From JOPF133 sp052144935 (lineage in GTDB: Bacteria > Acidobacteriota > Terriglobia > Bryobacterales > Bryobacteraceae), in the NCBI GenBank assembly GCA_052144935.1, contig JBKQPR010000188.1:1-39497 (forward strand): a stretch of DNA of 39,497 nt, given 5' to 3'. The notes below the pieces were generated by a model. It saw only the letters and a list, made by a program, of their open reading frames with translations. It searched no databases and was not told where the DNA came from. Shown here one piece after another: positions 1 through 8,162 of this stretch (position 1 is its first letter; every line of letters starts with the position of its first letter). A program made the position numbers and the translations under genes.

Positions 1-71
1 CCTGACGGTCGCGGCTCTGAGGCGCGTCGCGGTCGCGGCTCGGAAACCGCATCAGAGCCGCGACCGTCAGG
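1..71. repeat. Interspersed palindromic repeat, family A, copy 1
   Basis: Bases 1-20 and 52-71 form a perfect 20-bp inverted repeat, and the 31-base loop holds a further partial copy of the core GGTCGCGGCTC. It lies 17 bases past the stop codon of the YihY/BrkB gene on the minus strand. Related copies are at 8079-8133, 22500-22600 and, as a half copy, 28178-28212. The element may extend left of the window. No T-tract follows, so a classical terminator is not supported; a REP-like element is the better description. Confidence 0.8.
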
Positions 72-88
72 GAGCGGTTGCCACAGTT

Positions 89-946
89 CTACGATAGCGG
101 ATCTCGTTTGCCGTGGCTGGCGGTCCAATGCGCGCCGGCCAGTACGATCAGGGCGGAGGCGAAAGCCAGCAGCAGGATGGTCGCCGAAAAGCGGAAGACC
201 TGATACTCGTTTTGCAGCTTCTGCGCAAGCATCGGCGAGACTAGCTTGTTTACGTACTTGAGCGCCTCGAGCAGCAGACCCACACCGAGGGCCACCGGGG
301 CCACTCGCCGGGCTTCGATCTTGCGGTTCGGCAACAGCCAGTAGACCAGGAACAGGGCCAGGACCGATACCGGCAAGGCGGCCACTTTGAAAATCGCCAA
401 CTGCACCCAGGGGCGGGCCGCGGCGTGTCCGCCCATGGCCCCCTCGATCCAGCGGGTATTCATGGCCGTGAGCATGAGCGAGAGCAGGGCCAGCCCGCCG
501 CAAAGGAAGATCAGGCCCAGGCTGACCAACTGGTTTTTGAGATAGGAGCGATTCTCCGTGACGCCCCAGGCGCGGTTGAGCGCCACTTCCAGCGGCTCGA
601 AGATGCCATTGGCGGTGAGCAGCAGCAGAAACATGGATCCCCAGTGCAGCTTGGGGATCATGTACGATTGCAGGTTGCGCACCAGGAAGACCCCCGGTTC
701 GCCGGCGAAGAAATCGCCCAACGCCAGGTAGATCGCCTGCTGGGCCGCGGGCCAGTGCAGCACGTCGCGGCAGAACGAGAGCATCACCAGCAGAAAGGGA
801 TAGAAGGACAGCAGCACGCTGGCCGAAACGGCCAGGGCATACACGTGGGCCTCGGTGGCCATCAGGTAATGGGCGGTGGGCCGCACGCGCGCCCACCAGG
901 GCTGGATGCGGGGAGCGGCGAAGGACGGCAAGCTTGATTCAAACAT
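89..946 (-). CDS. YihY/virulence factor BrkB family membrane protein
   Basis: 285 residues with about six hydrophobic segments (roughly residues 36-60, 104-125, 140-163, 180-207, 215-233, 253-273). The first segment is followed by the SFYPFLLVML-type stretch and a later one by NGIFEPLEVALNRAW, both typical of the YihY/BrkB (UPF0761) family. These are inner-membrane proteins of unsettled function; they were once called RNase BN, which is not supported. The ATG at 946 is chosen because it overlaps the stop of the upstream DUF1835 gene (ATGTTTGA, stop at 941-939), implying translational coupling. A longer open frame reaching 1069 would lie wholly inside that gene and is rejected. It is the last gene of the copper/DUF1835 operon and is followed by a palindromic repeat. 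Confidence 0.85.
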   Translation of the reverse strand: MFESSLPSFAAPRIQPWWARVRPTAHYLMATEAHVYALAVSASVLLSFYPFLLVMLSFCRDVLHWPAAQQAIYLALGDFFAGEPGVFLVRNLQSYMIPKLHWGSMFLLLLTANGIFEPLEVALNRAWGVTENRSYLKNQLVSLGLIFLCGGLALLSLMLTAMNTRWIEGAMGGHAAARPWVQLAIFKVAALPVSVLALFLVYWLLPNRKIEARRVAPVALGVGLLLEALKYVNKLVSPMLAQKLQNEYQVFRFSATILLLAFASALIVLAGAHWTASHGKRDPLS

Positions 947-1895
947 GAGCGCGGAAGCGGAGGCCGGAAACCTCAGGGTCCCAGCGCCATGCGGCATCGG
1001 CTCCCTTGAGCTGGACTCCGCCGAGCCATCGGTCGATTCCATTGAGCTTGATGTGGTCATCCCGGCCATCGAGAACGCGGAGGCCGGCTTCCGTGATGGT
1101 CGCGAGCGGCGTACCCTCGATCAGGGGGCAGTGCGCCGAGGCCAGATCGGTCAGTATGCGGCGGAACGAGTGGTCTCCCATGAAAAGAGGATCCTCCATT
1201 CGCTGCACGGCATAGAACAGCCGGCTGGCGGGGAGGGAACCATGCTCTCGAAGCACCGAAAGAGCCTGCCGCTCGGTGCGCGACAGCCCATTATCCGCGG
1301 AGGGAAATTGCTCCAGGTGGCGTCGCAGGGCGGCCGCCAGGAAGGGCAGAGCGGAGGTATCGCCCCCGATGACTCGCTCGATGGCGGTGGGATCGGGTGA
1401 CGTGAAGGCGCTCCAAGCCGTGCTTGCCAGGTGAAACTGGGCCTCCGAGACTGGCAGACGGGTATCGGCCAGCGAGGCTAACCGATCCGCCGTCAGTTGG
1501 CCCAGTCCGACGAAACGGTCCACGCCGGGAAAGCTGCCCACCGAGATGAGGCTGAGCTTCGCGCAGCCCGGTCCGCAACGGCTAAACCAATCGAGCAGCT
1601 TGATCAGAATCAGTTGGTCGGAAAGACGGTGGTCCAGCCAGAGGACGGTTTCGCCGTGCCCGGCAATCGCACCGAGGGTTTCCTCAAACCTTCCCAAGTA
1701 GCGGCGGGCCTCCTCCAGTGTGAAGCCGCCATTTTCGGACAGGAACCGCGCCCGCGCTTCCCACCAACCCTCCGTGAAGAGGTCAGCCGGAGCCGGCCCC
1801 TCATACATCAGGTCGCCATAAATCATCACCTCGCCGGGCACCCCGGATTCCCGCAGCGTGCCGGCAACCGACTCGCCATCGGCGATATGCAGCAT
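939..1895 (-). CDS. DUF1835 domain-containing protein
   Basis: 318 residues, cytoplasmic, with no signal peptide. The start (LHIADGESVAGTLRESG, then GDLMYEGPAP) fits the DUF1835 pattern of a short strand, a GDS-like turn and a D-x-x-x-x-GP motif. The C-terminal part (LTDLAS, LIEGTPLATITEAG, DRWLGGVQL, WRWDPE) looks like a winged-helix-like module ending in the conserved tail common in DUF1835 proteins. The function is unknown. The ATG at 1895 lies 7 bases after the copper ATPase stop, and the stop overlaps the BrkB gene start, so it sits in the middle of a tightly packed operon. Whether it shares the copper role or simply shares the transcript cannot be told from sequence. Confidence 0.75.
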   Translation of the reverse strand: MLHIADGESVAGTLRESGVPGEVMIYGDLMYEGPAPADLFTEGWWEARARFLSENGGFTLEEARRYLGRFEETLGAIAGHGETVLWLDHRLSDQLILIKLLDWFSRCGPGCAKLSLISVGSFPGVDRFVGLGQLTADRLASLADTRLPVSEAQFHLASTAWSAFTSPDPTAIERVIGGDTSALPFLAAALRRHLEQFPSADNGLSRTERQALSVLREHGSLPASRLFYAVQRMEDPLFMGDHSFRRILTDLASAHCPLIEGTPLATITEAGLRVLDGRDDHIKLNGIDRWLGGVQLKGADAAWRWDPEVSGLRFRAHV

Positions 1896-1902
1896 AGTCG
1901 AC

Positions 1903-3957
1903 TCACTTCACCCGCAGACTGTTCGTCACCACCGTCACGCTCGATAGCGCCATAGCCGCCGAAGCCAGCATGGGATTCAGCAGGCCCAGCGCTGCGACCG
2001 GAATTCCCAGCGCGTTATAGGCGAACGCCCAGAACAGGTTCTGCCGGATGATGCGCATGGTGCGGCGGGAGAGCGCGATCGCGTCCGGCACGCCGTTTAG
2101 GTCGTTGCGCATCAGGGTGATATCGCCGGCCTCCATGGCCACGGCGGTGCCCGATCCCATGGCCAGACCAACGTCGGCTTGGGCCAGGGCGGGCGCGTCG
2201 TTGATGCCGTCGCCGGCCATCAGCACTCTCTTCCCGGCGGCCTGCAGTTGCTTGACCTCGGCCATCTTCTGGTCCGGCAGGACCTCGGCCCGCAGGTGTT
2301 CGATTCCAGCTTCCCGCGCGATTCGCTCGGCGGTCTCGCGGCGGTCGCCGGTGATCATCCACACCTCCAGGCCCATGTCGCGCAGGCGGCGTACGGCGGC
2401 CGCGGCTTCGGGCTTGATGGTATCGGCAATCTCGATCGTCCCGGCCACTTCGCCATCCACAGCCACCGTCACTCCCGGCCGCCCTACGGTCACTTCGCGC
2501 CCGCCCACCAGGGCCCGCACTCCATGGCCCGCGAGCGCGCCGAATCCGGTCGAGGCCTCCAGCACGATACCCCGCGCGGCCGCTGCCTCCACAATCGCCT
2601 TTCCTAGCGGATGCTCGGAATCCCGCTCGGCGGCCGCCGCCAGGCGCAGCACTTCCTCCTCGCTCGACCCCACCGCCGGCCGCACCGCCACCACCCGCGG
2701 CTGGCCGATCGTAATGGTGCCGGTCTTGTCCAACAGCACCGTATCGATGTGTTGCGCTCTCTCCAGCGCTTCGCCGCCTTTGATCAGGATTCCGCGCTCC
2801 GCCCCACGGCCGGTTCCCACCATGATGGCTACCGGCGTGGCCAGCCCCAGAGCGCACGGGCAGGCGATGATCAGCACCGCGACTGCGTTGACCATGGCGG
2901 TCGCGAACGGCGCAACGAAGAGCCAGGCCCCGAAGGTGACCACCGCCACCGCCAGCACACCCACGGTAAAGTAGCCGCTCACCACGTCGGCCAACCGCGC
3001 CACCGGCGCGCGCGATCCTTGCGCCTGCCGCACCATTTCGACCATCCGTTGCAGCACCGTGCCGCGCCCCACCTTTTGGGCCTCGTAGCGCAGGCTGCCG
3101 GAGCGGTTGATGGTGCCTGCGAAGACGCGGTCGCCCGCCCGTTTCTCCGCCGGCAGGCTCTCGCCGGTGAGCATCGCTTCATCCACCGCCGACTCGCCTT
3201 CCCGTACCGCGCCATCTACAGCGATGCGCCCGCCCGGCCGCACCACCAGCAGGTCGCCGGGCAGCACCTGCTCCACGGGCGTTTCCACCTCCACGCCAAT
3301 GCGCACGACCAGCGCCACGGGAGGCTGCAGATCCATCAGCCCGCGAATGGCTGCGGAAGCCCGGCGGCGCGCGCGGCCCTCCAGAGTGCGTCCCACCAGG
3401 ATCAGCGCGATGATCACGGCGGCGGCTTCAAAGTACACCTCCTGCCCGCCGCGCAGCGTTTCATAGACCGAATAGAGAAACGCCGCGCCGGTTCCCAGCG
3501 CGATCAGCGTGTTCATATTGGCCGAGCGGTGGCGCAGCCCGCTCCATGCGCCCGCATAGAACGGCGCGCCCGCGTAGCCCACTACCGGCAGCGCCAGGAA
3601 CAGTTGAATCCAGGCCGGGCCATGCGCCATCCCCAGCCACAGCAGGGGCGCCGCACAGACCAGCGCCACCGCCAGGCGCCATCGCTGCTCCGGCTCGTCC
3701 GCGCCCGCACTCGCCCCCGCGCCAAGCCCCGCGTCGGCGGGCACGCCGTAGCCGAGATCTTCGATCGCGTTTACGAAATCCCCCACCTGCGCGTGGGCCG
3801 CGTCGAATTCCACGGTGGCGGTCGAGGTGGCGAAGTTCACGTTGGCGCGCGAGACTCCCCCGGTGCGCGCCAGCGTGCGCTCGATCGAGCGGGCACAAGC
3901 CGCGCAGGTCATTCCCGAGACCGGCAAATCGACGCGCTGGGTGGCCGCCGCGCTCAT
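1903..3957 (-). CDS. copA: Cu(+)-exporting P1B-type ATPase
   Basis: 684 residues. It pumps Cu+ out of the cytoplasm using ATP. Seen in order: one N-terminal heavy-metal domain with C18-AA-C21; the actuator TGES at 264-267; the membrane metal site CPC at 366-368; the phosphorylation motif DKTGT at 410-414; SEHP at 447-450, holding the ATP-contacting His; GDGIND at 582-587; then Y647-N648 and M669-x-x-S-S673. The YN and MxxSS pair in the last two membrane helices is the Cu+ signature, as opposed to Zn/Cd or Co. The ATG at 3957 overlaps the upstream gene stop by 4 bases (ATGA). The frame stays open far upstream to 5178, but that part is antisense to the acetyltransferase and has no domain. The second metal-binding domain common in this family is supplied by the separate upstream gene. 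Confidence 0.97.
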   Translation of the reverse strand: MSAAATQRVDLPVSGMTCAACARSIERTLARTGGVSRANVNFATSTATVEFDAAHAQVGDFVNAIEDLGYGVPADAGLGAGASAGADEPEQRWRLAVALVCAAPLLWLGMAHGPAWIQLFLALPVVGYAGAPFYAGAWSGLRHRSANMNTLIALGTGAAFLYSVYETLRGGQEVYFEAAAVIIALILVGRTLEGRARRRASAAIRGLMDLQPPVALVVRIGVEVETPVEQVLPGDLLVVRPGGRIAVDGAVREGESAVDEAMLTGESLPAEKRAGDRVFAGTINRSGSLRYEAQKVGRGTVLQRMVEMVRQAQGSRAPVARLADVVSGYFTVGVLAVAVVTFGAWLFVAPFATAMVNAVAVLIIACPCALGLATPVAIMVGTGRGAERGILIKGGEALERAQHIDTVLLDKTGTITIGQPRVVAVRPAVGSSEEEVLRLAAAAERDSEHPLGKAIVEAAAARGIVLEASTGFGALAGHGVRALVGGREVTVGRPGVTVAVDGEVAGTIEIADTIKPEAAAAVRRLRDMGLEVWMITGDRRETAERIAREAGIEHLRAEVLPDQKMAEVKQLQAAGKRVLMAGDGINDAPALAQADVGLAMGSGTAVAMEAGDITLMRNDLNGVPDAIALSRRTMRIIRQNLFWAFAYNALGIPVAALGLLNPMLASAAMALSSVTVVTNSLRVK

Positions 3958-4169
3958 GCCGCCACTTCGTAGCCCAGGTCGCGGACGGCGTTCGCCAACA
4001 CGTCCGGCTTCACCAGTCCGGCGTCGTACTCGATGGCCGCGCTGGCGGAAGCCAGGTCCACCGACACTTTGGTAACGCCGGGCGTGGAAGCCAGCTTGCG
4101 CTCCACGGTGCGGACGCAGTTGCCGCAGGTCATCCCGCGGACGGACAGGTTCAAGGTTTCGACAGCCAT
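3954..4169 (-). CDS. Heavy-metal-associated (HMA) domain protein, CopZ-like copper chaperone
   Basis: 71 residues, a single HMA domain and nothing else. The motif GMTCGNC puts the metal-binding cysteines at 15 and 18, and the end DLGYEV is typical of the fold. CopZ-type proteins carry Cu+ to the ATPase. The gene overlaps copA by 4 bases. A GGAGG lies 12 bases upstream of the ATG at 4169, rather far for a strong ribosome site. It could equally be seen as the first metal-binding domain of a two-domain ATPase that has become a separate gene. No CueR- or CsoR-type regulator is present nearby. Confidence 0.93.
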   Translation of the reverse strand: MAVETLNLSVRGMTCGNCVRTVERKLASTPGVTKVSVDLASASAAIEYDAGLVKPDVLANAVRDLGYEVAA

Positions 4170-4215
4170 GCTTATATGATGCCTCCGTGCGCCATACTGT
4201 CACAGGAGGAAGCGG

Positions 4216-4989
4216 ATGATTTTCGCCGATCTGGCTTTGGCCCGCCGCCTGGAAGCCGCCGAGGCCGCCAACGCGCGTGGCTGCTCGGCCACGGAGGGCG
4301 CGGCGGTGCTGGAGATGGCCGGCGGTTGGGCGATTTTCACCGGCGCCGATTCTCCGCTCACCCAAGCCGTGGGAATCGGCCTTCACGGCCCCGTGCGCGG
4401 CGCCGCGCTGGACGCCATCGAGAGCTTCTTCGCGAGCCGCGGCGCGCGAGTGTCGCTGGATGTTTGCCCTCTGGCCGATCCCACTCTGCTCGAAGCGCTG
4501 GCGAACCGCGGATACCATGCCACCGAATTCAACAACGTTCTGGTGAAGCCTCTGGCCGGAGGCGAGATCGTGTTTACCCCGCGGGTGCGGCGCGCGGTGG
4601 CGGGCGAAAGCGACCTGTGGTCGCACACCGTGGGACGCGGCTTTTTCGAGCAGGTCGAACTGACCACCGCCGAGATGGACGTCGGCCGCGCCATTTTCGC
4701 CATGCCCGAGGCGCTCTGTTATCTGGCCTCCGCGGACAGCGGCCAACCGGCGGGCGGAGCTGCGGCGGCCCTCCGCGACGGCCTGGCGATTCTGTTCGCG
4801 GACGCCACCGTGGAAGAGTATCGCCGGCGCGGCCTGCAACGCGAGTTGATCGCCGCCCGGCTGAACGAGGCGCTGGCGCGCGGATGCGACCTGGCCACGG
4901 CGTCCACCGCGCCCGGAAGCGCCTCGCAGCGCAACTACGAGCGCATGGGCTTCACGGTGGCTTACACCAAGGTGACGCTGGTGGGCTGA
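4216..4989 (+). CDS. GNAT family N-acetyltransferase
   Basis: 257 residues. The C-terminal third carries the acetyl-CoA binding pattern: ILFADATVEEYRRRGLQREL matches the conserved strand then Q/R-x-x-G-x-G/A turn, here RRRGLQ, followed by ATASTAPGSASQRNYERMGF, the usual end of the fold. The N-terminal half is less conserved, and the protein may be a double-GNAT type with a degenerate first half. The substrate is unknown. A strong ribosome site AGGAGG lies just upstream of the ATG at 4216. The gene is divergent from the copper operon across only 46 bases, so the two share a promoter region. Nothing links it to copper. Confidence 0.85.
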   Translation: MIFADLALARRLEAAEAANARGCSATEGAAVLEMAGGWAIFTGADSPLTQAVGIGLHGPVRGAALDAIESFFASRGARVSLDVCPLADPTLLEALANRGYHATEFNNVLVKPLAGGEIVFTPRVRRAVAGESDLWSHTVGRGFFEQVELTTAEMDVGRAIFAMPEALCYLASADSGQPAGGAAAALRDGLAILFADATVEEYRRRGLQRELIAARLNEALARGCDLATASTAPGSASQRNYERMGFTVAYTKVTLVG

Positions 4990-5029
4990 GATTCGCGGGG
5001 GGTGCCCTCTGGTCCCGGCCCTACAGCCC

Positions 5030-5929
5030 TCAAGGCGCCCTTTCAAACCCCAGCCGCCAGCCCAGCACGGCGGGATCGAGCCAATCGACCTCCGCTCCGA
5101 ACCAGCGGGTTTTGGCGGCCGTGCGATATTTCTCCGGATGGCCGGCCGCCAGCACGAAGGCGCACGGTCCCTCGCCAAAGCGATCCAGCCGCTCGGCCAG
5201 CCAGGAATCGGGGGCGCCCCCTGGGCTCAACGGTTGCGCCAGCACCACGGGCGTGCCGCCCACCAGCGCCAGGTGCGCTCCGAAATCCTTATCCACCTGC
5301 TTGATCGGCGGCGGCGCGCCATATGCCTGGTGGTAGCGCTGGATGGCTTCGTCCAGGTTCTTTACGGCGATGACCACCTTCCCAACCCCGCGAAAATCGC
5401 GATTGCTGGGTTTGCCCTGCGGGAAGGCGCGCTGCTCGCGGCGCGTCAAATCCTGGATCAGAAAGGGAAAAAACGTTCCCCTGGTCCCCGCGCCCACATC
5501 CGAGGTCTGCCACTCCAGATGCGCGCCATCGGGCCGCTCGCGGCCGCTCTTCACAGGCGGCGAAACCTGAATGCCCGCGGCTTGCAGGCGCCGGATCTCG
5601 GCGGCCAAATCCTGCTCCCGCACCGCCCAGGCGCACGGCCCCGCGTCGCCCGAGAGGAATCGCGACCACACGTGCTGCTCCACCAACTTCGGATCGGCGC
5701 CGGACTGAATCCCCATCAGTTCCAGATAGGAGCCGTCCGGGAAGCTGATCAGCGCCATCTCGGTTGTGTGATTGGTATGCGGGCCGCCGTAAATGCTGGG
5801 CAGCCCCACCGCGGCCAGCGCGGCTTGCATCTTTTTCAGATCGCTTCCCGCCACCGTCGCGTGATCGATTTTCAAGTCCGCGGCCGAAAGCAACGGCCCG
5901 CAGACGGCCAGCAAGAGCAGGCGCTTCAT
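5030..5929 (-). CDS. Secreted VOC-family (glyoxalase-like) protein
   Basis: 299 residues. A signal peptide (MKRLLLLAVCGPLLSAAD) is followed by KIDHATVAGSDLKKM, PDGSYLELMGI and a second half with VGKVVIAVKNLDEAIQRY. This gives two vicinal-oxygen-chelate-type halves, most like the Glyoxalase_3-like group. H24 and the E of YLELMGI are candidate metal ligands in the first half. The substrate is unknown. The ATG at 5929 is chosen because it gives a clean signal peptide; an upstream in-frame start at 5983 would add 18 residues encoded inside a perfect palindrome. The stop at 5030 lies 40 bases from the end of the convergent acetyltransferase gene. Confidence 0.8.
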   Translation of the reverse strand: MKRLLLLAVCGPLLSAADLKIDHATVAGSDLKKMQAALAAVGLPSIYGGPHTNHTTEMALISFPDGSYLELMGIQSGADPKLVEQHVWSRFLSGDAGPCAWAVREQDLAAEIRRLQAAGIQVSPPVKSGRERPDGAHLEWQTSDVGAGTRGTFFPFLIQDLTRREQRAFPQGKPSNRDFRGVGKVVIAVKNLDEAIQRYHQAYGAPPPIKQVDKDFGAHLALVGGTPVVLAQPLSPGGAPDSWLAERLDRFGEGPCAFVLAAGHPEKYRTAAKTRWFGAEVDWLDPAVLGWRLGFERAP

Positions 5930-5952
5930 GCTGCGATTGTAAACCGGGCAAA

Positions 5953-5980
5953 GCAAAACCGGTACAAGTACCGGTTTTGC
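5953..5980. repeat. Perfect inverted repeat upstream of the VOC gene
   Basis: Arms GCAAAACCGGTAC (5953-5965) and its exact complement (5968-5980) are separated by AA. It lies 23 bases upstream of the VOC gene ATG on the minus strand. A shorter hairpin with the same core, CCGGTAC-AAA-GTACCGG, lies at 6012-6028. The pair could be an operator, a leader hairpin or remnants of a small repeat. The rest of the 284-base gap (5930-6213) holds weaker stems near 6091-6111 and 6165-6196 and no gene. Confidence 0.7.
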
Positions 5981-6011
5981 CAATCCGGAGTCAACAGATT
6001 AGCCGGGAATT

Positions 6012-6028
6012 CCGGTACAAAGTACCGG
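6012..6028. repeat. Second GGTAC-core inverted repeat
   Basis: Seven-base arms CCGGTAC and GTACCGG around AAA. The core is the same as in the 5953-5980 palindrome, 32 bases away. Being paired and promoter-proximal to the VOC gene makes a regulatory role possible, but nothing in the sequence proves it. Confidence 0.55.
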
Positions 6029-6213
6029 GTTTTCCCTTCCTGGCGCAGGCTTAAGCCGGGGTGCCCCTGGGCCGGCCCACACTTGAGTGCGCGCTTTTCC
6101 ACGTCAAGCGCACGTTAAAAGATAGCCAAAATCAAGGCGTTTACGATGATGATAATCGGATCGGTCGGCATGCCCATGAGATCGGCAGCATGCCGAAAAA
6201 ACTTTAGTCCCGC

Positions 6214-6894
6214 TCAGACAGGCGCCGCGGTCCTCTGTTTGACCACCGCTCCCCGGCGTCCATATTCCGCCACCATCCATACCACCACCCGGTACAGCAG
6301 CAGCAGGCCCACCAGCGTGCCGTAGAACACCGGCAGACGGACGTCCGATTTCACCAGCCAGTAGTAATGCACCACGCCGGCAATGGCGCTCAGGTAAACC
6401 AGGCGATGCAGCGCCCGCCAGCGCTTGCCGCCCAGCCGGCGGATCGACCCCGCCGTCGAGGTCGCCGCCAGAGGCAGCATCAGAACCAGCGCCGTGAAAC
6501 CGGCAGTGATGAACGGACGCTTGGCGACATCCTTCAGCATTTCGTGCACATCGAAGAGCTTATCCAGCCAGAGCCAGGTGAGGAAGTGGCAGCTTCCGTA
6601 AAAAAAGGCGAACAGCCCCAACATGCGGCGAAAGCGGATCAAATCCGGCAGGCGCAGCAGCTTGCGCAGCGGCGTTACCGCCAGCGTGAACACCAGGAAG
6701 CGGATGGTCCAATCGCCCGTGAAGTGGGTGATGTACTCCAGCGGATTGGCGATGGGATTCCCGCGGCTGAAAACGCCCCCAATGGCGTCAGCCGGGATCA
6801 ATCCGAAAACCACACTCACGCGCCCGGCGAGCCACGCAAACGGAGCCAAACAGAGCACCCAGACCAGCGGTTTCACCCAACGCCGCCGGAGCAT
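6214..6894 (-). CDS. msrQ: MsrQ, heme-binding membrane subunit of the MsrPQ methionine sulfoxide reductase
   Basis: 226 residues with about six membrane segments, of ferric-reductase-like (YedZ/MsrQ) type. Visible family marks are GNPIANPLEYITHFTGDW near the start, LRFRRMLGL-like IRFRRMLGLFAFFYGSCHFLTWLW with a heme-ligand His, GGKRWRALHRLVYL with a second His, and GVVHYYWLVKSD with another. In the known system MsrQ passes quinol-derived electrons to periplasmic MsrP to repair oxidised methionines. The ATG at 6894 is 1 base past the msrP stop, so the two are one operon with msrP first. Confidence 0.95.
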   Translation of the reverse strand: MLRRRWVKPLVWVLCLAPFAWLAGRVSVVFGLIPADAIGGVFSRGNPIANPLEYITHFTGDWTIRFLVFTLAVTPLRKLLRLPDLIRFRRMLGLFAFFYGSCHFLTWLWLDKLFDVHEMLKDVAKRPFITAGFTALVLMLPLAATSTAGSIRRLGGKRWRALHRLVYLSAIAGVVHYYWLVKSDVRLPVFYGTLVGLLLLYRVVVWMVAEYGRRGAVVKQRTAAPV

Positions 6895-6895
6895 G

Positions 6896-7837
6896 TCAGT
6901 AGTTCTTCTTCAGGTCCATGCCGGCGTAAAGCGAAGCCACCTGGTCGCCATAGCCGTTGAATATCTGGGTGGGATGGTTCTTGAACGGCGACGGCAGGCG
7001 CTGCTCCCGCGCCTGGCTCCAGCGCGGATGGTCCACGTTCGGGTTGACGTTGGAATAGAAGCCGTACTCGTGCGCGTTGGCGATATTCCAGGTGGTCGGC
7101 GGCATGCTGCCCACCAGCTTGATCTTCACCAACGACTTGATGCTCTTGAATCCGTACTTCCACGGCAACACCATGCGCACGGGCGCGCCATCCTGCGGCG
7201 GCAGATTCTCGCCGTACATGCCGACGCACAGCATCGCCAGCGGGTTCATGGCCTCATCCAGGCGCAGGCCCTCCACATAAGGAAACGGAATGCCGCCCGC
7301 GTGCGGCATCTCTTTGGAATTGAAGTAGCTCTCGAAAGCCACGTATTTGGCCTTGGCCGTGGGGTTCACCTGGTTCAGCAGCGCGCTCAACGAGTAGCCC
7401 ACCCACGGGACCACGATCGACCACCCCTCCACGCAACGGTGCCGGTAGATGCGTTCCTCCAGGGGCGCCACCTTCACGATCTCGTCGATGGAGAATTTGC
7501 GCGGCTTCTCCACGTCGCCTTCCACCGAGACGGTCCACGGCGAGGTCTTGAAATTCTGCGCGTATTTTACCGGCTCGTCCTTCTGGGTGCCGAATTCGTA
7601 GAAGTTGTTGTAGCTGGTGACGATGTTCTTAGCCGTCACCTGCTCGGTGGTGCTAAAGGGGCTTTTCGCCAGATTGCCCAGTGGAGTGGCGGCCGCCGCG
7701 CGGCCCGAGGGCGAAAGGGCTTCCCGCGCGGCCAGGAAGGCCGCCGGAACTCCGGCCAGGAATTTGCGGCGGTTCAGGTAAACAGACTTCGGAGTGACCT
7801 CCGAATAGCGGAAATCCGCGGGTTTTTTAATCAGCAT
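6896..7837 (-). CDS. msrP: MsrP, molybdopterin-dependent protein-methionine-sulfoxide reductase catalytic subunit
   Basis: 313 residues. The N-terminus has a Tat signal (LNRRKFLAGV, RR at 23-24) preceded by the usual MsrP leader of about 20 residues. The molybdenum-ligating cysteine is C135 in YRHRCVEGWS, followed by IVVPWVGYSL as in YedY/MsrP. Later family marks are the GGIPFPYVEGLRLDEAMNP and WKYGFKSIKSLVKI regions. It reduces methionine sulfoxide in periplasmic proteins. The gene is first in msrP-msrQ. Upstream on the minus strand a TATAGT about 18 bases before the ATG resembles a -10 box but has no convincing -35. Confidence 0.96.
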   Translation of the reverse strand: MLIKKPADFRYSEVTPKSVYLNRRKFLAGVPAAFLAAREALSPSGRAAAATPLGNLAKSPFSTTEQVTAKNIVTSYNNFYEFGTQKDEPVKYAQNFKTSPWTVSVEGDVEKPRKFSIDEIVKVAPLEERIYRHRCVEGWSIVVPWVGYSLSALLNQVNPTAKAKYVAFESYFNSKEMPHAGGIPFPYVEGLRLDEAMNPLAMLCVGMYGENLPPQDGAPVRMVLPWKYGFKSIKSLVKIKLVGSMPPTTWNIANAHEYGFYSNVNPNVDHPRWSQAREQRLPSPFKNHPTQIFNGYGDQVASLYAGMDLKKNY

Positions 7838-8078
7838 CCTATATCCTATTGCCTACTATACCGTTAGACGAGGCGGATGGTGCGCTGGATGCAACATGCT
7901 GCGCCAATTTACAACGCCGAGCGGCGGGCGCGCCGGCGTTGGCCTACAGACTGAACCAGCGCGCGACCTTCGTGAGCCCCCAGTGTCGCCAAGTTGTGAC
8001 GCGCGATCTGAATACGTCCGACAATCCGATGTTGACCGTCGGGACTGGGCAGCAAGACCAGCGCAATCGCCGGCGTCC

Positions 8079-8133
8079 GCTCCCTCACGGTCGCGGCTCT
8101 GAAAGCGCGTCGGAGCCGCGACCGTCAGGGAGC
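8079..8133. repeat. Interspersed palindromic repeat, family A, copy 2
   Basis: Arms 8079-8102 and 8110-8133 (GCTCCCTCACGGTCGCGGCT and its complement, with two mismatches) enclose a 7-base loop. It belongs to the same family as 1-71. It lies in the 324-base gap between the lipoprotein gene 3' end and the msrP 5' end. The rest of that gap (7838-8078) holds no convincing gene. Confidence 0.8.
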
Positions 8134-8137
8134 TGTT

Positions 8138-8162
8138 GGCGCTGTTATTCCAGAACAGCGCC
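8138..8162 (-). terminator. Hairpin at the 3' end of the lipoprotein gene
   Basis: Perfect 9-bp arms GGCGCTGTT (8138-8146) and AACAGCGCC (8154-8162) around a 7-base loop. It starts at the last base of the minus-strand lipoprotein gene and adjoins the family A repeat. No T-run follows on the minus strand, so it is only a possible terminator or 3'-end stabilising hairpin. Confidence 0.4.

Noticed and set aside
3958..5178. Upstream extension of the copper ATPase frame, about 400 codons
   Set aside because: It is antisense to the acetyltransferase and overlaps the HMA gene. The ATG at 3957 is at an ATGA overlap and starts the first metal-binding domain.
6165..6196. Inverted repeat TCGGCATGC...GCATGCCGA followed by A-run, considered a terminator
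   Set aside because: The A-run is on the wrong side for both strands: no T-tract follows the stem in either transcription direction.
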